From: an uncultured Kingella sp.
GTDB lineage: Bacteria > Pseudomonadota > Gammaproteobacteria > Burkholderiales > Neisseriaceae
DNA length: 16,833 nucleotides
NCBI GenBank assembly: GCA_916720425.1
Contig: CAKARD010000017.1
Span: 1-16,833 of the forward strand
Direction: 5' to 3'
Part shown: positions 6,597-14,991 of the stretch, piece after piece
How positions within the stretch are numbered: position 1 is the first letter of the stretch
Layout: the number at the start of each line of letters is the position of its first letter
Program-made: the position numbers and the translations under genes
Notes under the pieces: generated by a model
What the model was told of the DNA's origin: nothing
Seen by the model: the letters and a program-made list of their open reading frames with translations, nothing else
Database searches by the model: none

Positions 6597-7223
6597 TCAG
6601 TTAATGGCATCGTGAATAAGATGAAATGCCTCATCAAACCATGCTTGTGCTATTTGATTCACTTCTTCTATCCCCTGCTTTTTTAGGCTAGAAAACAGTT
6701 GTACCGAAACCGATTGTCGCCTCATAAATGGCTGCAAGGCTTTTTTAACTTGAGCCAAAGTCTTAATTTGTTCATTTTTAGATAACTTATCCGCTTTGGA
6801 TAACAAAATATGTACGGGTCGCTCTGTTAAGGCAAAAAAATCTAACATTTGAATGTCTAACGGTTTTAACGGATGGCGCACATCCATAATTAAAATCAAA
6901 CCTATCAATTGTTGACGCGTTTGTAAATAATGGCCCAATAATTTTACCCAATGCTCACGAATCGCTTCTGGCACTTGTGCATAACCATAGCCTGGCAAAT
7001 CTACCATAAAACCATGATTGGTTAATTCAAAAAAATTAATATGTTGCGTACGCCCTGGTGTCTTGGAAACATACGCCAAGCGTACATGATTACATAATGT
7101 ATTAATGGCACTGGATTTACCCGCATTACTTCTCCCAACAAAAGCAATTTCTGCAGAGGTATTGGGCAAATCTTTTAAATGGTTCACTGTAGTAAAAAAA
7201 GTGGCGTTTTGAAATAAGTTCAT
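6597..7223 (-). CDS. engB: Ribosome biogenesis GTPase EngB (YihA/YsxC)
   Basis: This is a TrmE-Era-EngA-YihA-type GTPase needed for 50S assembly. The 208-residue protein has G1 (GRSNAGKSS, 30-38), G2 (TPGRTQ, 55-60), G3 (DLPGYGYA, 75-82), G4 (SKADK, 142-146) and a G5-like FSSLKKQG. The length is normal. The ATG at 7223 lacks a clear Shine-Dalgarno, but the residues after it ([10 protein letters not shown]) match family N-termini, so the start is kept. It is followed by rsgA in the same orientation and is divergent from cytochrome c4, an arrangement also known near cc4 and engB in Pseudomonas. A TATACT box (minus strand, 7266-7271) is the likely -10. Confidence 0.97.
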   Translation of the reverse strand: MNLFQNATFFTTVNHLKDLPNTSAEIAFVGRSNAGKSSAINTLCNHVRLAYVSKTPGRTQHINFFELTNHGFMVDLPGYGYAQVPEAIREHWVKLLGHYLQTRQQLIGLILIMDVRHPLKPLDIQMLDFFALTERPVHILLSKADKLSKNEQIKTLAQVKKALQPFMRRQSVSVQLFSSLKKQGIEEVNQIAQAWFDEAFHLIHDAIN

Positions 7224-7265
7224 TATTTGGTAAAATTACGTTAAGTTGATTTTTTTCGTTTCATT

Positions 7266-7271
7266 AGTATA
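7266..7271 (-). promoter_or_regulatory. Probable -10 of engB promoter
   Basis: TATACT on the minus strand lies 42 nt upstream of the engB ATG. No consensus -35 is visible. A DnaA-box-like word (TTTTCCACA, minus strand, 7290-7298) lies about where the -35 would be. Confidence 0.35.
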
Positions 7272-7356
7272 ACGCATTCATATCTAAGCTGTGGAAAAGT
7301 TTGCGTTTAGGCAAGGTTTATTCTCTATCCACAGTGGTAAAATTGTGTGAGTTTAG

Positions 7357-7364
7357 TATAAAAT
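7357..7364 (+). promoter_or_regulatory. Probable -10 of cytochrome c4 promoter
   Basis: TATAAAAT lies 66 nt upstream of the cytochrome c4 ATG in the 207-bp divergent spacer. The -35 region is poor, which may mean activator dependence. An alternative initiation site cannot be excluded. Confidence 0.4.
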
Positions 7365-7430
7365 ATCCCGTTTGAAAAAGTGTTGCGGCTCAAAACTTGC
7401 CGCCATAATAATTAGTCAGGAGCATTTTCC

Positions 7431-8057
7431 ATGAAACAATTCGCAATTTTGGCGGCGTTATGGGCAAGCAGTGTTGTTTTTGCTGCCCCTGCCGATTTAG
7501 CAAAAGGCAAACAGGTCGCTGAATCTATTTGTGGCGCATGTCATGCTGCCGATGGTAACAGTGGCATTGCCATGTATCCCAAACTCTCTGGTCAACATCC
7601 AGAATATTTGCTAAAACAAACCTTAGACATCAAAGCAGGTACACGCAGCAACGGTGCCTCTGGTGCCATGAAACCCATGGTACAAAATTTGAGTGAAAAC
7701 GACATTCGTAACGTATCCGCCTATTATGCCAAACAATTCCCCAAAGCAGGCGAAGCTGATCCTAAACAAAACCCTGATTTAGGTGCAAAAATTTACCGTG
7801 GCGGTATTGCTGATAAAAAAGTTCCTGCGTGTATGTCTTGTCATGGCCCCAGTGGTGCAGGTGTAGCGGGGGGCGGTACGGCTATTTCTGCTTACCCACG
7901 TATTGCAGGGCAACACAGCACCTATGTAGCAGAACAACTCAAATCTTATGCTAAAGGTGAACGCACCAGTCCCAACAATATGATGGAAGACATCGCTTCT
8001 CGCATGAGTGAGGAAGAAATCAAAGCAGTAAGCAACTTTATTCAGGGTTTGCGATAA
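7431..8057 (+). CDS. Cytochrome c4 (di-haem, periplasmic)
   Basis: This is a 208-residue di-haem cytochrome c of the c4 family, which carries electrons from the bc1 complex to terminal oxidases. It has a signal peptide ending near FA/APAD (residues 18-19). Two class I haem domains follow, with C34-G-A-C-H38 and C134-M-S-C-H138. Distal Met ligands are likely among M80/M83 and M184/M185. The two-domain duplication, spacing and length fit c4. Whether the signal is cleaved or kept as a membrane anchor, as reported for neisserial c4, is unclear; the small residues before APAD favour cleavage. A strong Shine-Dalgarno, AGGAG (7418-7422), lies 8 nt before the ATG. It is convergent with pilU. Confidence 0.94.
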   Translation: MKQFAILAALWASSVVFAAPADLAKGKQVAESICGACHAADGNSGIAMYPKLSGQHPEYLLKQTLDIKAGTRSNGASGAMKPMVQNLSENDIRNVSAYYAKQFPKAGEADPKQNPDLGAKIYRGGIADKKVPACMSCHGPSGAGVAGGGTAISAYPRIAGQHSTYVAEQLKSYAKGERTSPNNMMEDIASRMSEEEIKAVSNFIQGLR

Positions 8058-8067
8058 ATCAAAAATT

Positions 8068-8092
8068 AAAGGGGCGCTTAATGCGTCCCTTT
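8068..8092. terminator. Bidirectional terminator between cytochrome c4 and pilU
   Basis: A 10-bp stem with one wobble pair (8068-8077 with 8083-8092) and a 5-nt loop lies 10 nt after the cytochrome c4 stop and 5 nt beyond the pilU stop. The minus-strand U-tract (TTTAATTTTT) is good; the plus-strand tract is weak. Confidence 0.8.
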
Positions 8093-8097
8093 GGTGA

Positions 8098-9282
8098 TTA
8101 TTTATTCTCTTCTTCGCTATTGGCTTGATAATCCATAATTGCCAAACCATCTAATGAACCACCTTCACCAGCAGTCATATTTTTCTTACTATTCAAACGA
8201 ATTTGTAAACGTAAATCATTAACTGAATCAGCATTTTTCAATGCATCATCTAAACTAATCATATCGTTCTCATATAAATCAAATAATGCTTGGTCAAAGG
8301 TCTGCATACCTAAATCACGTGATTTAGCCATAATTTCTTTAATACCATGCACTTCACCATTCAAAATCAATTCAGAAATTAAGGGTGAATTGAGCAAAAT
8401 TTCTACTGCTGCTGCACGTCCCTTGCCTGCTTTTTTAGGAATCAAACGTTGTGAAATAAAACCTTTTAAATTGAGCGACAAATCAGTCAGCAATTGCGTA
8501 CGGCGCTCTTCAGGGAAAAAGTTAATAATACGGTCTAAAGCTTGATTCGAATTATTGGCATGTAAGGTAGCCATACATAAATGGCCCGTCTCGGCAAACG
8601 CCAAAGCATAGTCCATGGTTTCACGATCACGAATCTCACCAATCAAAATGACATCGGGGGCTTGGCGCAAAGTATTTTTTAGCGCAGCAAACCAGTTTTG
8701 TGTATCCACACCCACTTCACGTTGCGAAATAATACAGTTTTTATGCGGATGCACATATTCAATCGGATCTTCAATCGTGATAATATGCCCATTGCTGTTT
8801 TCATTACGATAATCAATCATCGCCGCCAATGATGTAGATTTACCCGAACCCGTACCACCCACAAAAATGACCAAACCACGCTTTTCCATCACCACTTCTT
8901 TTAACACAGGGGGCAAATTAAGGTTTTCAAATTTTGGGATATCACTGGTAATGACACGACACACCAATGCAGCAGCACCACGTTGTATCATGGCATTAAT
9001 ACGAAAACGTGACACGCCAGCCAAACTAATCGCAAAATTACATTCATTAGTTTCAAAAAATTCTTCTGCTTGCTTATCGTCCATAATAGAACGGGCAATT
9101 TGTTGTGTATGTTCTGCCGTCAATGGCTTATCATTGAGTTTAGTTAGCTTGCCATCTAATTTCATGGCGGGCGGATAACCTGCAGTAATAAATAAATCAG
9201 AGCCTTTATTTTGCACCATATAGGTTAATAGATTGTGAATGAACTTTTTCATCTCTTCATTCACTGGAGGAATGTTTGCCAT
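8098..9282 (-). CDS. pilU: Type IV pilus retraction ATPase PilU
   Basis: This is a secretion/pilus hexameric ATPase of 394 residues acting at the cytoplasmic base of the type IV pilus. It has a PAS-like N-terminal domain, Walker A GGTGSGKST (142-150), an Asp box TIEDPIE (169-175), Walker B VILIGEIRD (211-219) and a His box TGHLCMATLHANN (232-244). It is PilU rather than PilT because of CNFAISLAG, IDYRNENSNGHI, NFFPEERR and the NADSVNDLRL C-terminal segment with an extra tail. PilU assists PilT-driven retraction and DNA uptake. In most relatives pilT lies just upstream of pilU, but no pilT is in this window. The start has AGGA 8 nt upstream, placed exactly in a hairpin loop. An internal ATG at residue 11 is a less likely start. 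Confidence 0.94.
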   Translation of the reverse strand: MANIPPVNEEMKKFIHNLLTYMVQNKGSDLFITAGYPPAMKLDGKLTKLNDKPLTAEHTQQIARSIMDDKQAEEFFETNECNFAISLAGVSRFRINAMIQRGAAALVCRVITSDIPKFENLNLPPVLKEVVMEKRGLVIFVGGTGSGKSTSLAAMIDYRNENSNGHIITIEDPIEYVHPHKNCIISQREVGVDTQNWFAALKNTLRQAPDVILIGEIRDRETMDYALAFAETGHLCMATLHANNSNQALDRIINFFPEERRTQLLTDLSLNLKGFISQRLIPKKAGKGRAAAVEILLNSPLISELILNGEVHGIKEIMAKSRDLGMQTFDQALFDLYENDMISLDDALKNADSVNDLRLQIRLNSKKNMTAGEGGSLDGLAIMDYQANSEEENK

Positions 9283-9284
9283 AT

Positions 9285-9300
9285 AGATTTTCCTAAATCT
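9285..9300 (-). promoter_or_regulatory. pilU ribosome binding site in a hairpin loop
   Basis: The minus-strand RNA reads AGAUUU-AGGA-AAAUCU, a perfect 6-bp inverted repeat with the AGGA Shine-Dalgarno as its tetraloop, ending 2 nt before the pilU AUG. The stem is A-U rich and weak, so it may melt easily. Confidence 0.4.
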
Positions 9301-9389
9301 TTAGAGTAAAAACACGATTTTACCGTTTTCACTACAAGTAAAAAAGTGTTGCTCAAACAAAAAATCAAGCCAATAACCATACAATTTTT

Positions 9390-9418
9390 TTAACAAATGG
9401 TTTAAATAGAGCTATGAT
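9390..9418 (+). promoter_or_regulatory. Sigma-70 promoter for the lrp-family gene
   Basis: TTAACA (9390-9395) and TATGAT (9413-9418), each one base from consensus, are separated by 17 bp. Transcription would start near 9425 and give a leader of about 120 nt before the ATG at 9545. Autoregulation is common in this family, but I do not claim a specific operator. Confidence 0.65.
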
Positions 9419-9544
9419 ATTAATACAGAGATAAAAATAATATAGATGTATCATCAATATACGCTTCGTTACTGTCGTGTTTAGATACATTTTCCGACAC
9501 CAAGGCAATAGATGTTGCCAGACCAAAACACAAAGGGAAATATT

Positions 9545-10021
9545 ATGCAAACTACACTTGTATTGGATAAAACCGACTTAAAAATTCTGCATGTGTTACA
9601 AGAAAATGGGCGCTTGAGTAACGTTGAATTATCTGAACGCGTGGCACTCTCACCCTCACCTTGCCTAAGACGGCTCAAACAATTGGAAGACACGGGGGTA
9701 ATTCGCCATTACGTTGCACTACTTTCTCCTCAGGCTTTAGGGTTGGGTTTACAAGCATTCATTCACGTTAGCACCAACAAATCACCCAAGGCACGCTTGG
9801 AATTTGAATCTGCAATACAAAACTGGCCAGAAGTATTGAGCTGTTTTGCGCTAACAGGAGAAGCTGATTATTTATTGCATACTTTTTTTGCGGACATAAA
9901 TGCCTTTTCACATTTTGTGTTAAATGTTCTACTTTCTCATGCCTACGTATTAGACGCAAAATCCAGTTTTGTTTTAAAAGAAATAAAAAATACCACAGCC
10001 TTACCTTTGCCACACTGGTAA
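9545..10021 (+). CDS. Lrp/AsnC family transcriptional regulator
   Basis: This 158-residue protein has the standard Lrp layout. An N-terminal winged helix-turn-helix covers about residues 8-60 (LDKTDLKIL, then NVELSERVALSPSPCLRRLKQLE), and a C-terminal RAM ligand-sensing domain covers about 67-143, with TGEADY at 104-109. The ending, NTTALPL, is typical of this family. It probably forms octamers or dimers and responds to an amino acid such as leucine; the ligand cannot be read from the sequence. I chose the ATG at 9545, with AAGGGA upstream, over the in-frame ATG at 9512 because homologues begin close to LDKTD and the earlier ATG has no Shine-Dalgarno. It is divergent from pilU. Confidence 0.93.
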   Translation: MQTTLVLDKTDLKILHVLQENGRLSNVELSERVALSPSPCLRRLKQLEDTGVIRHYVALLSPQALGLGLQAFIHVSTNKSPKARLEFESAIQNWPEVLSCFALTGEADYLLHTFFADINAFSHFVLNVLLSHAYVLDAKSSFVLKEIKNTTALPLPHW

Positions 10022-10119
10022 AACTCTATCTTATTTTTCCATAAATATGCGTTATGCCACGTATCACGCTCATCATCTCCATATTCATGGTTTTATTTAC
10101 TCTAATTTAGATACAACTA

Positions 10120-10142
10120 AAGGACGTGTTCAACACGTCCTT
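10120..10142. terminator. Probable terminator between the lrp-family gene and proS
   Basis: A perfect 9-bp GC-containing stem, AAGGACGTG with CACGTCCTT, and a 5-nt loop lie between convergent genes. The flanking T-tracts are poor on both strands, so strength is uncertain. The rest of the 165-bp gap shows only the 10-bp palindrome ACGCATGCGT near 10162-10171. Confidence 0.6.
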
Positions 10143-10186
10143 ATTATTAAGCCATGCACAACATAACGCATGCGTATGGTAAAAAA

Positions 10187-11896
10187 TTAACTCAGTTGCG
10201 CAAATACATGCTGAACAATTTGTCCAATCTCGATATGGTGTGTTACGCCATCACGACGGCACGTATATTCCACCTTGCCTTCTCCCAAACCACGCTCACC
10301 AATTGCGATTCGATAGGGGATACCTAATAATTCACTATCATTAAGCAACACACCTGCACGTTCATCGCGATCATCAAGTAACACATCTATGCCCGCATTT
10401 TGCAAATCGGTATAGAGTTTATCTGCAGCTTGACGCACGATATCGGATTTTTTGTAATTCATCGGTACAATCACTGCCGTAAAAGGTGACATGGCATCAG
10501 TCCAAATAATACCACGTTCATCATGATTTTGTTCAATGGCAGCGGCAATCACTCGCGTAATACCAATGCCATAACAACCCATTTCCATAACTTGTGCTTT
10601 ACCATTACTATCTAAAAAAGTTGCCTTCATTGCTTGAGTGTATTTATCACGCAACTGAAACACATGCCCCACTTCTATGCCACGCACCAATTTCAGCACA
10701 CCTTGACCACAAGGACTGGGATCACCTTCTACCACATTACGTAAATCCACAAACTCAGGTTCACTACTATCACGCCCAAAATTAAAGCCAGTATAGTGAT
10801 AATCATCTTGGTTTGCGCCAATCACCCAATCGGCCCCTTTTTCTGTAGCAAAATCGGCATAAACCTTACCTTTAAAGCCAACTGGCCCTAACGAACCACC
10901 ATTAGCACCAAATTGTGCGATGATTTGATCCGGCTGTGCCATAGTAAGCGGTGATTTTACACCCGCCAATTTTTCTGCCTTAATCTCATTAAATTCATGA
11001 TCACCACGCAAAAGCAATAAGACGATTTCCCCTTCATTTTCACCTTCTACCACAATGGATTTGAGCGTATTCTCAATAGGAATATTCAAAAATTGAATCA
11101 ATGAATCAATGGTTTTAACACTAGGTGTATGAACTTTGGTTAATGCTTGACTGGCTAAAGCACGTTCTTTTGTCAAACGTAAAGTTTGTGCCAATTCAAT
11201 ATTGGCAGCATAGTCTGATGAATCGCTATATGCAATCACATCTTCACCGCTTTCTGCCAATACTTGAAATTCATGCGAACCTGTACCACCAATACTGCCC
11301 GTATCTGCTGCCACAGGTCGAAAATTCAAACCCAATCGCGTGAATATACGACTGTATGCATCATACATCGCTTGATAGGTGTGTTGCAAAGATTCAAAAT
11401 TAGCATGAAAAGAATACGCATCTTTCATCACAAATTCACGCGCACGCATTACACCAAAACGTGGACGAATTTCATCACGAAATTTAGTTTGGATGTGATA
11501 GAAATTTTTGGGTAACTGTTTGTAACTGGTAATTTCACGGCGTACGATATCAGTAATCATCTCTTCACAAGTGGGACTCATACAAAAATCAGCATCTTTG
11601 CGATCTTTAATACGCAATAATTCTTTGCCATAAAATTCCCAACGCCCACTTTCTTGCCATAATTCTGCAGATTGAATGACAGGCATAAGTAGCTCTATGC
11701 TACCTGCGCGATTCATCTCTTCTCGAACAATGGCCTCCACTTTGCGCAATACCCGCAAACCCATTGGCATCCATGTGTATAAACCCGAGGCATTAGCTTT
11801 AATTAAACCTGCACGCAACATGAGCTGATGACTGGGCAAACTAGCATCTGCTGGGGCTTGCTTGAATGTGATGATAAAAAACTGACTGGCTCTCAT
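10187..11896 (-). CDS. proS: Proline--tRNA ligase (bacterial type with editing domain)
   Basis: This is a class II ProRS of 569 residues. The catalytic core has the T109-C-E-E112 loop, motif 2 with R140 ([10 protein letters not shown]), the GGTGSHEF segment, and motif 3 ([10 protein letters not shown]). The insertion domain that hydrolyses Ala-tRNA(Pro) lies between, at roughly 225-405, including LKSIVVEG and [17 protein letters not shown]-terminal anticodon-binding domain (about 470-569) includes [20 protein letters not shown]. Most bacterial enzymes have THEE; the Cys here seems to be neisserial from memory. The start lies 10 nt after the ribBX stop, and its Shine-Dalgarno (AAAGGA) overlaps that stop, so expression with ribBX is likely. 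Confidence 0.98.
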   Translation of the reverse strand: MRASQFFIITFKQAPADASLPSHQLMLRAGLIKANASGLYTWMPMGLRVLRKVEAIVREEMNRAGSIELLMPVIQSAELWQESGRWEFYGKELLRIKDRKDADFCMSPTCEEMITDIVRREITSYKQLPKNFYHIQTKFRDEIRPRFGVMRAREFVMKDAYSFHANFESLQHTYQAMYDAYSRIFTRLGLNFRPVAADTGSIGGTGSHEFQVLAESGEDVIAYSDSSDYAANIELAQTLRLTKERALASQALTKVHTPSVKTIDSLIQFLNIPIENTLKSIVVEGENEGEIVLLLLRGDHEFNEIKAEKLAGVKSPLTMAQPDQIIAQFGANGGSLGPVGFKGKVYADFATEKGADWVIGANQDDYHYTGFNFGRDSSEPEFVDLRNVVEGDPSPCGQGVLKLVRGIEVGHVFQLRDKYTQAMKATFLDSNGKAQVMEMGCYGIGITRVIAAAIEQNHDERGIIWTDAMSPFTAVIVPMNYKKSDIVRQAADKLYTDLQNAGIDVLLDDRDERAGVLLNDSELLGIPYRIAIGERGLGEGKVEYTCRRDGVTHHIEIGQIVQHVFAQLS

Positions 11897-11906
11897 AAAT
11901 TATCCT

Positions 11907-12989
11907 TTACTGTTCTTCAAACCCTGTAATTTCCAAACCAAAACCCGTCAAACCATTAATTGCAGAAGGCGTACCTAAAACACGCATTTTATTAACATTT
12001 AAGCCTGCCAAAATTTGCGCACCCACCCCATAGGTTTTTCTGTCCCATTTTTTAACTTGAAAACTATTTTTTGGCAAAGTGCGTTCCAATAAAGCCGCAC
12101 CATCTTCCGTACGATGTAAAAGAATAATCACACCACTGCTGGCTTGCTGTATACGTTGCATAGCTTGAGGTAATGTCCAAGAATGATTAGGGTCAGCTTG
12201 AATAAAATCCATCACACTAAATGGTTCATGTACACGCACCAAAGTTTCATCGGCTTCTTTTGGATTGCCTTTAACCAGTGCCAAATGTGTATCACCTGTC
12301 AGTTTATCTACATAAACATGTTGACGGAATTCTCCCCAGGGTGTCTGCACCAGTGTATCACCCATCTCTTCCAACAAACTTTCTGTACGACTACGGTATT
12401 CAATCATATCGGCAATTGTGCCAATTTTTAAACCATGTTGTTGAGCAAATTGCATCAGTTCTGGCATACGTGCCATTGTGCCATCATCATTTAAGATCTC
12501 ACAAATCACTCCCGCGCCTGCCAAGCCCGCCATTTTTGCCAAATCCACTGCTGCTTCAGTATGTCCTGCACGCACCAAAACTCCCCCTTTTTGTGCGCGT
12601 AAAGGAAAAATATGCCCAGGTTGCACAATATCTTGCGGCTGCACATTTGCCGCCACAGCCGTTTTAATCGTATGCGCCCGATCAGCAGCAGAAATACCAG
12701 TACTGATTCCGTTTGCCGCTTCAATTGAAACGGTAAAATTCGTGCCATATTGTGCGCCATTGTGTTGGGTCATCATGGGTAAACCCAATTTATCTATCAA
12801 CGCGTTTTCCATAGGCAAACATACCAAGCCACGCGCATTTTTAATCATAAAATTAATGGCTTCGGGGGTGACAAATTGTGCAGCAATCACTAAATCGCCT
12901 TCATTTTCACGGTCTTCTGCATCAGTGATGATCACCATTTTACCCGCTTGAATATCGGCAATAATCTCTGGAATAGGAGAAATATGCAT
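11907..12989 (-). CDS. ribB: RibBX: DHBP synthase with a degenerate GTP cyclohydrolase II-like domain
   Basis: The N-terminal domain (1 to about 205) is 3,4-dihydroxy-2-butanone 4-phosphate synthase, which makes the four-carbon unit of riboflavin from ribulose 5-phosphate. Its key segments are EDRENEGD (25-32), H143-T-E145 and E164. The C-terminal domain (about 210-360) resembles RibA, but the zinc-binding CxxGDxxxSxxCxC-type motif is missing: VRVHEPFSVMDFI stands where VKVHSECLTGD is expected. It should therefore lack GTP cyclohydrolase II activity, as in the RibBX proteins of other proteobacteria, and a separate ribA is needed. The gene lies 18 nt after clpP with AAGGAA before its ATG. There is no room for an FMN riboswitch directly upstream. 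Confidence 0.94.
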   Translation of the reverse strand: MHISPIPEIIADIQAGKMVIITDAEDRENEGDLVIAAQFVTPEAINFMIKNARGLVCLPMENALIDKLGLPMMTQHNGAQYGTNFTVSIEAANGISTGISAADRAHTIKTAVAANVQPQDIVQPGHIFPLRAQKGGVLVRAGHTEAAVDLAKMAGLAGAGVICEILNDDGTMARMPELMQFAQQHGLKIGTIADMIEYRSRTESLLEEMGDTLVQTPWGEFRQHVYVDKLTGDTHLALVKGNPKEADETLVRVHEPFSVMDFIQADPNHSWTLPQAMQRIQQASSGVIILLHRTEDGAALLERTLPKNSFQVKKWDRKTYGVGAQILAGLNVNKMRVLGTPSAINGLTGFGLEITGFEEQ

Positions 12990-13007
12990 GATGTTTCCTT
13001 ACTGAAT

Positions 13008-13622
13008 CTATGCCACATCGGCACGTGTGGTAATAACTTTATCAATCAAACCATATTCCATGGCTTCTTGTGCTGACATAAAATTATCACGATCAGTATC
13101 ACGCTCAATTTCTGTCATACTTTTACCTGTATGTTCTGCTAACATTTGATTGAGTTTTTCTTTTAATTTTAATAATTCACGCGCATGAATTTCAATATCA
13201 GACGCTTGACCACCCAAACCGCCACTAATCAAAGGTTGATGAATCATGATACGGCTATTGGGCAAAGCAAAACGCTTGCCTTGAGTACCTGCAGACAACA
13301 AAAATGCGCCCATACTTGCAGCTTGTCCCAAGCACAATGTTTGTACATCAGGTTTAATAAATTTCATCGTATCATAAATGCTCATGCCTGCAGTAACACT
13401 GCCCCCTGGGCTATTGATATAAAAATAGATGTCTTTATCTGGATTTTCGCTTTCCAAAAACAATAATTGCGCCACCACCAAATTAGCTGTGTGATCATCC
13501 ACAGGGCCGACTAAAAAAATAATGCGTTCCTTGAGTAAACGTGAATAAATATCAAATGCACGTTCACCACGCCCACTTTGCTCAATAACCGTTGGAATGA
13601 GTGTATTATTTTGAATATCCAT
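13008..13622 (-). CDS. clpP: ATP-dependent Clp protease proteolytic subunit ClpP
   Basis: This is a self-compartmentalising serine protease that works with ClpX or ClpA ATPases in the cytoplasm. The 204-residue product has the catalytic Ser in GQAASMGAF (S103), the His in IMIHQP (H128) and the Asp in the ERDTDRDNF segment (D179). Oxyanion-loop glycines are in [10 protein letters not shown] (70-79). The frame is open 30 codons further upstream, but [15 protein letters not shown] at 13622 matches family N-termini and has AAGGA 7 nt before it; the longer start would cross the tig terminator. It follows tig and precedes ribBX and proS, all on the same strand. clpX is not in the 5' neighbourhood seen here. 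Confidence 0.97.
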   Translation of the reverse strand: MDIQNNTLIPTVIEQSGRGERAFDIYSRLLKERIIFLVGPVDDHTANLVVAQLLFLESENPDKDIYFYINSPGGSVTAGMSIYDTMKFIKPDVQTLCLGQAASMGAFLLSAGTQGKRFALPNSRIMIHQPLISGGLGGQASDIEIHARELLKLKEKLNQMLAEHTGKSMTEIERDTDRDNFMSAQEAMEYGLIDKVITTRADVA

Positions 13623-13642
13623 AATATATCCTTGATTTAAAT

Positions 13643-13673
13643 AAAAAAGCACCAAATCGGCGTTTGGTGCTTT
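13643..13673 (-). terminator. Rho-independent terminator or attenuator between tig and clpP
   Basis: On the minus strand a perfect 11-bp stem (13673-13663 with 13656-13646, core GCACCAAA) and a 6-nt loop are followed directly by TTTTTT. It starts 10 nt after the tig stop and ends about 20 nt before the clpP start codon. Confidence 0.93.
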
Positions 13674-13683
13674 GTGGTGTGAA

Positions 13684-14988
13684 TTAAGCGTTTGCGCCCA
13701 TGACTTCTTCAAAGCTTAATGCTTTTTCTGTTACTTTGGCTTTGCTTAACACAAAAGCGACAACATTAGCTTCATCGGCCAAATTGGTTGGGCCGCTTAA
13801 GCGACTCGGTTCAGCATAATACCAATCAATCACTTCTTGTGGATCTTCATAGCTATCGGCAAAACCTTCTATTATGGTTTTCACTTGTTCTTCGGTTGCT
13901 TCTAATTTATTTTCTTTAATGATTACAGGCAACAACAAACCTAAAGCCACACGTTGTTTCGCTTGATCTATAAACATATCCAAAGGCAAATCAAGTTTTT
14001 TAACATCTAAGCCTTGCTCTGCAAAATCATGTTTCATTTTATCAGCCAAACGTTCTGCTTCTTGATTCACAAAAGCTTCAGGCAAATCAAACGGATGTGC
14101 TTGATATAATGCTTGCATTACAGCATCAGTATTTTTCGCATCAACTCGACGTTTCACTTCACGTGCCACATTTTTTTTCACTTCTTCGCGCATTTTTGCC
14201 ACATCACCATCTTCAATACCTAAAGATTTTGCAAATGCTTCATCCACTTCAGGTAATTCAGGTGCAGCCACATTATGTAAAGTAATCGTGAAGATAGCCG
14301 TTTTACCTGCTACTTCTTTACCATGATATTCTTCAGGAAAATGCACGGTTACATCCTTACTTTCCCCTTCCTTCATGCCCACGATACCTGTTTCAAACTC
14401 AGGCAACATTTGACCTTTACCCAATACAAAAGGATAATTTTTAGATGCCCCACCTTCAAACACCTTACCATCAATTTTACCTTCAAAATCAATGATAACA
14501 CGATCTCCCTCTTGTGCAGCACGTTCTACACGATTAAAGCGTGTACGCTGTTGACGTAAGATATTAATAGTATTATCAATTTCTTTGTCATCTACTTGTG
14601 CGCTCACTTTTTCAATTTCTAAAGTAGACAGATCAGCCACTTTGATATCAGGTATTGCTTCATAAATAAAAGCAACTTTAAAACTTTCTGGATCATCTTG
14701 TGTTTCAACAGGTTTAATCTCTAGTATAGATGCGACAGATAAATTTTGTTCTTTTGCTAAAGAGTAGAATCCTTCTTGAGCCAAATCATTTAAAACTTCA
14801 TTTTGTGCATTTTCACCGTACATAGAAGCCACCATTTTTAAAGGTGCTTTACCTGGACGAAAACCAGATATACGTGCATTTTTTTGTATTTTTCTCAGTT
14901 TTTTATCAGTAGCTTCATTAATTGCCAACCAAGACAAAGATACAACTACTTTATGTTTTACACCATCTAATTTTTCAACTACGCTCAT
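13684..14988 (-). CDS. tig: Trigger factor, ribosome-associated chaperone
   Basis: This protein binds ribosomal protein L23 at the tunnel exit and shields nascent chains. The 434-residue product, a typical length, has the N-terminal ribosome-binding domain with signature GFRPGKAP (42-49). An FKBP-type peptidyl-prolyl isomerase domain spans about 160-240 ([35 protein letters not shown]). A helical C-terminal chaperone domain extends to the end. The start ATG has a GA-rich Shine-Dalgarno (AAAGAGAT) that is part of an unusual set of repeats in the leader. It heads a minus-strand block with clpP, ribBX and proS and is divergent from rlmJ. Confidence 0.97.
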   Translation of the reverse strand: MSVVEKLDGVKHKVVVSLSWLAINEATDKKLRKIQKNARISGFRPGKAPLKMVASMYGENAQNEVLNDLAQEGFYSLAKEQNLSVASILEIKPVETQDDPESFKVAFIYEAIPDIKVADLSTLEIEKVSAQVDDKEIDNTINILRQQRTRFNRVERAAQEGDRVIIDFEGKIDGKVFEGGASKNYPFVLGKGQMLPEFETGIVGMKEGESKDVTVHFPEEYHGKEVAGKTAIFTITLHNVAAPELPEVDEAFAKSLGIEDGDVAKMREEVKKNVAREVKRRVDAKNTDAVMQALYQAHPFDLPEAFVNQEAERLADKMKHDFAEQGLDVKKLDLPLDMFIDQAKQRVALGLLLPVIIKENKLEATEEQVKTIIEGFADSYEDPQEVIDWYYAEPSRLSGPTNLADEANVVAFVLSKAKVTEKALSFEEVMGANA

Positions 14989-14991
14989 TTC

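Noticed and set aside
7224..7430. Chromosomal replication origin, from two DnaA-box-like words and AT-rich DNA
   Set aside because: Only two near-boxes, no cluster, and no dnaA, dnaN or rpmH nearby. Kept only as a low-interest finding.
9512..9544. Longer start for the Lrp-family gene
   Set aside because: No Shine-Dalgarno and the extra 11 residues are not typical of the family. The ATG at 9545 has AAGGGA upstream.
12278..12951. Long plus-strand open frames opposite ribBX
   Set aside because: They are antisense shadows: composition follows ribBX codons and the products are low-complexity with no recognisable domain.
12990..13007. FMN riboswitch upstream of ribBX
   Set aside because: The gap to clpP is 18 nt, too short, and no RFN-like sequence is visible.
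13623..13712. Longer ClpP N-terminus of 234 residues
   Set aside because: The extension is encoded by the tig terminator and tig 3' end and is unlike any ClpP N-terminus; MDIQNN has a good ribosome binding site.
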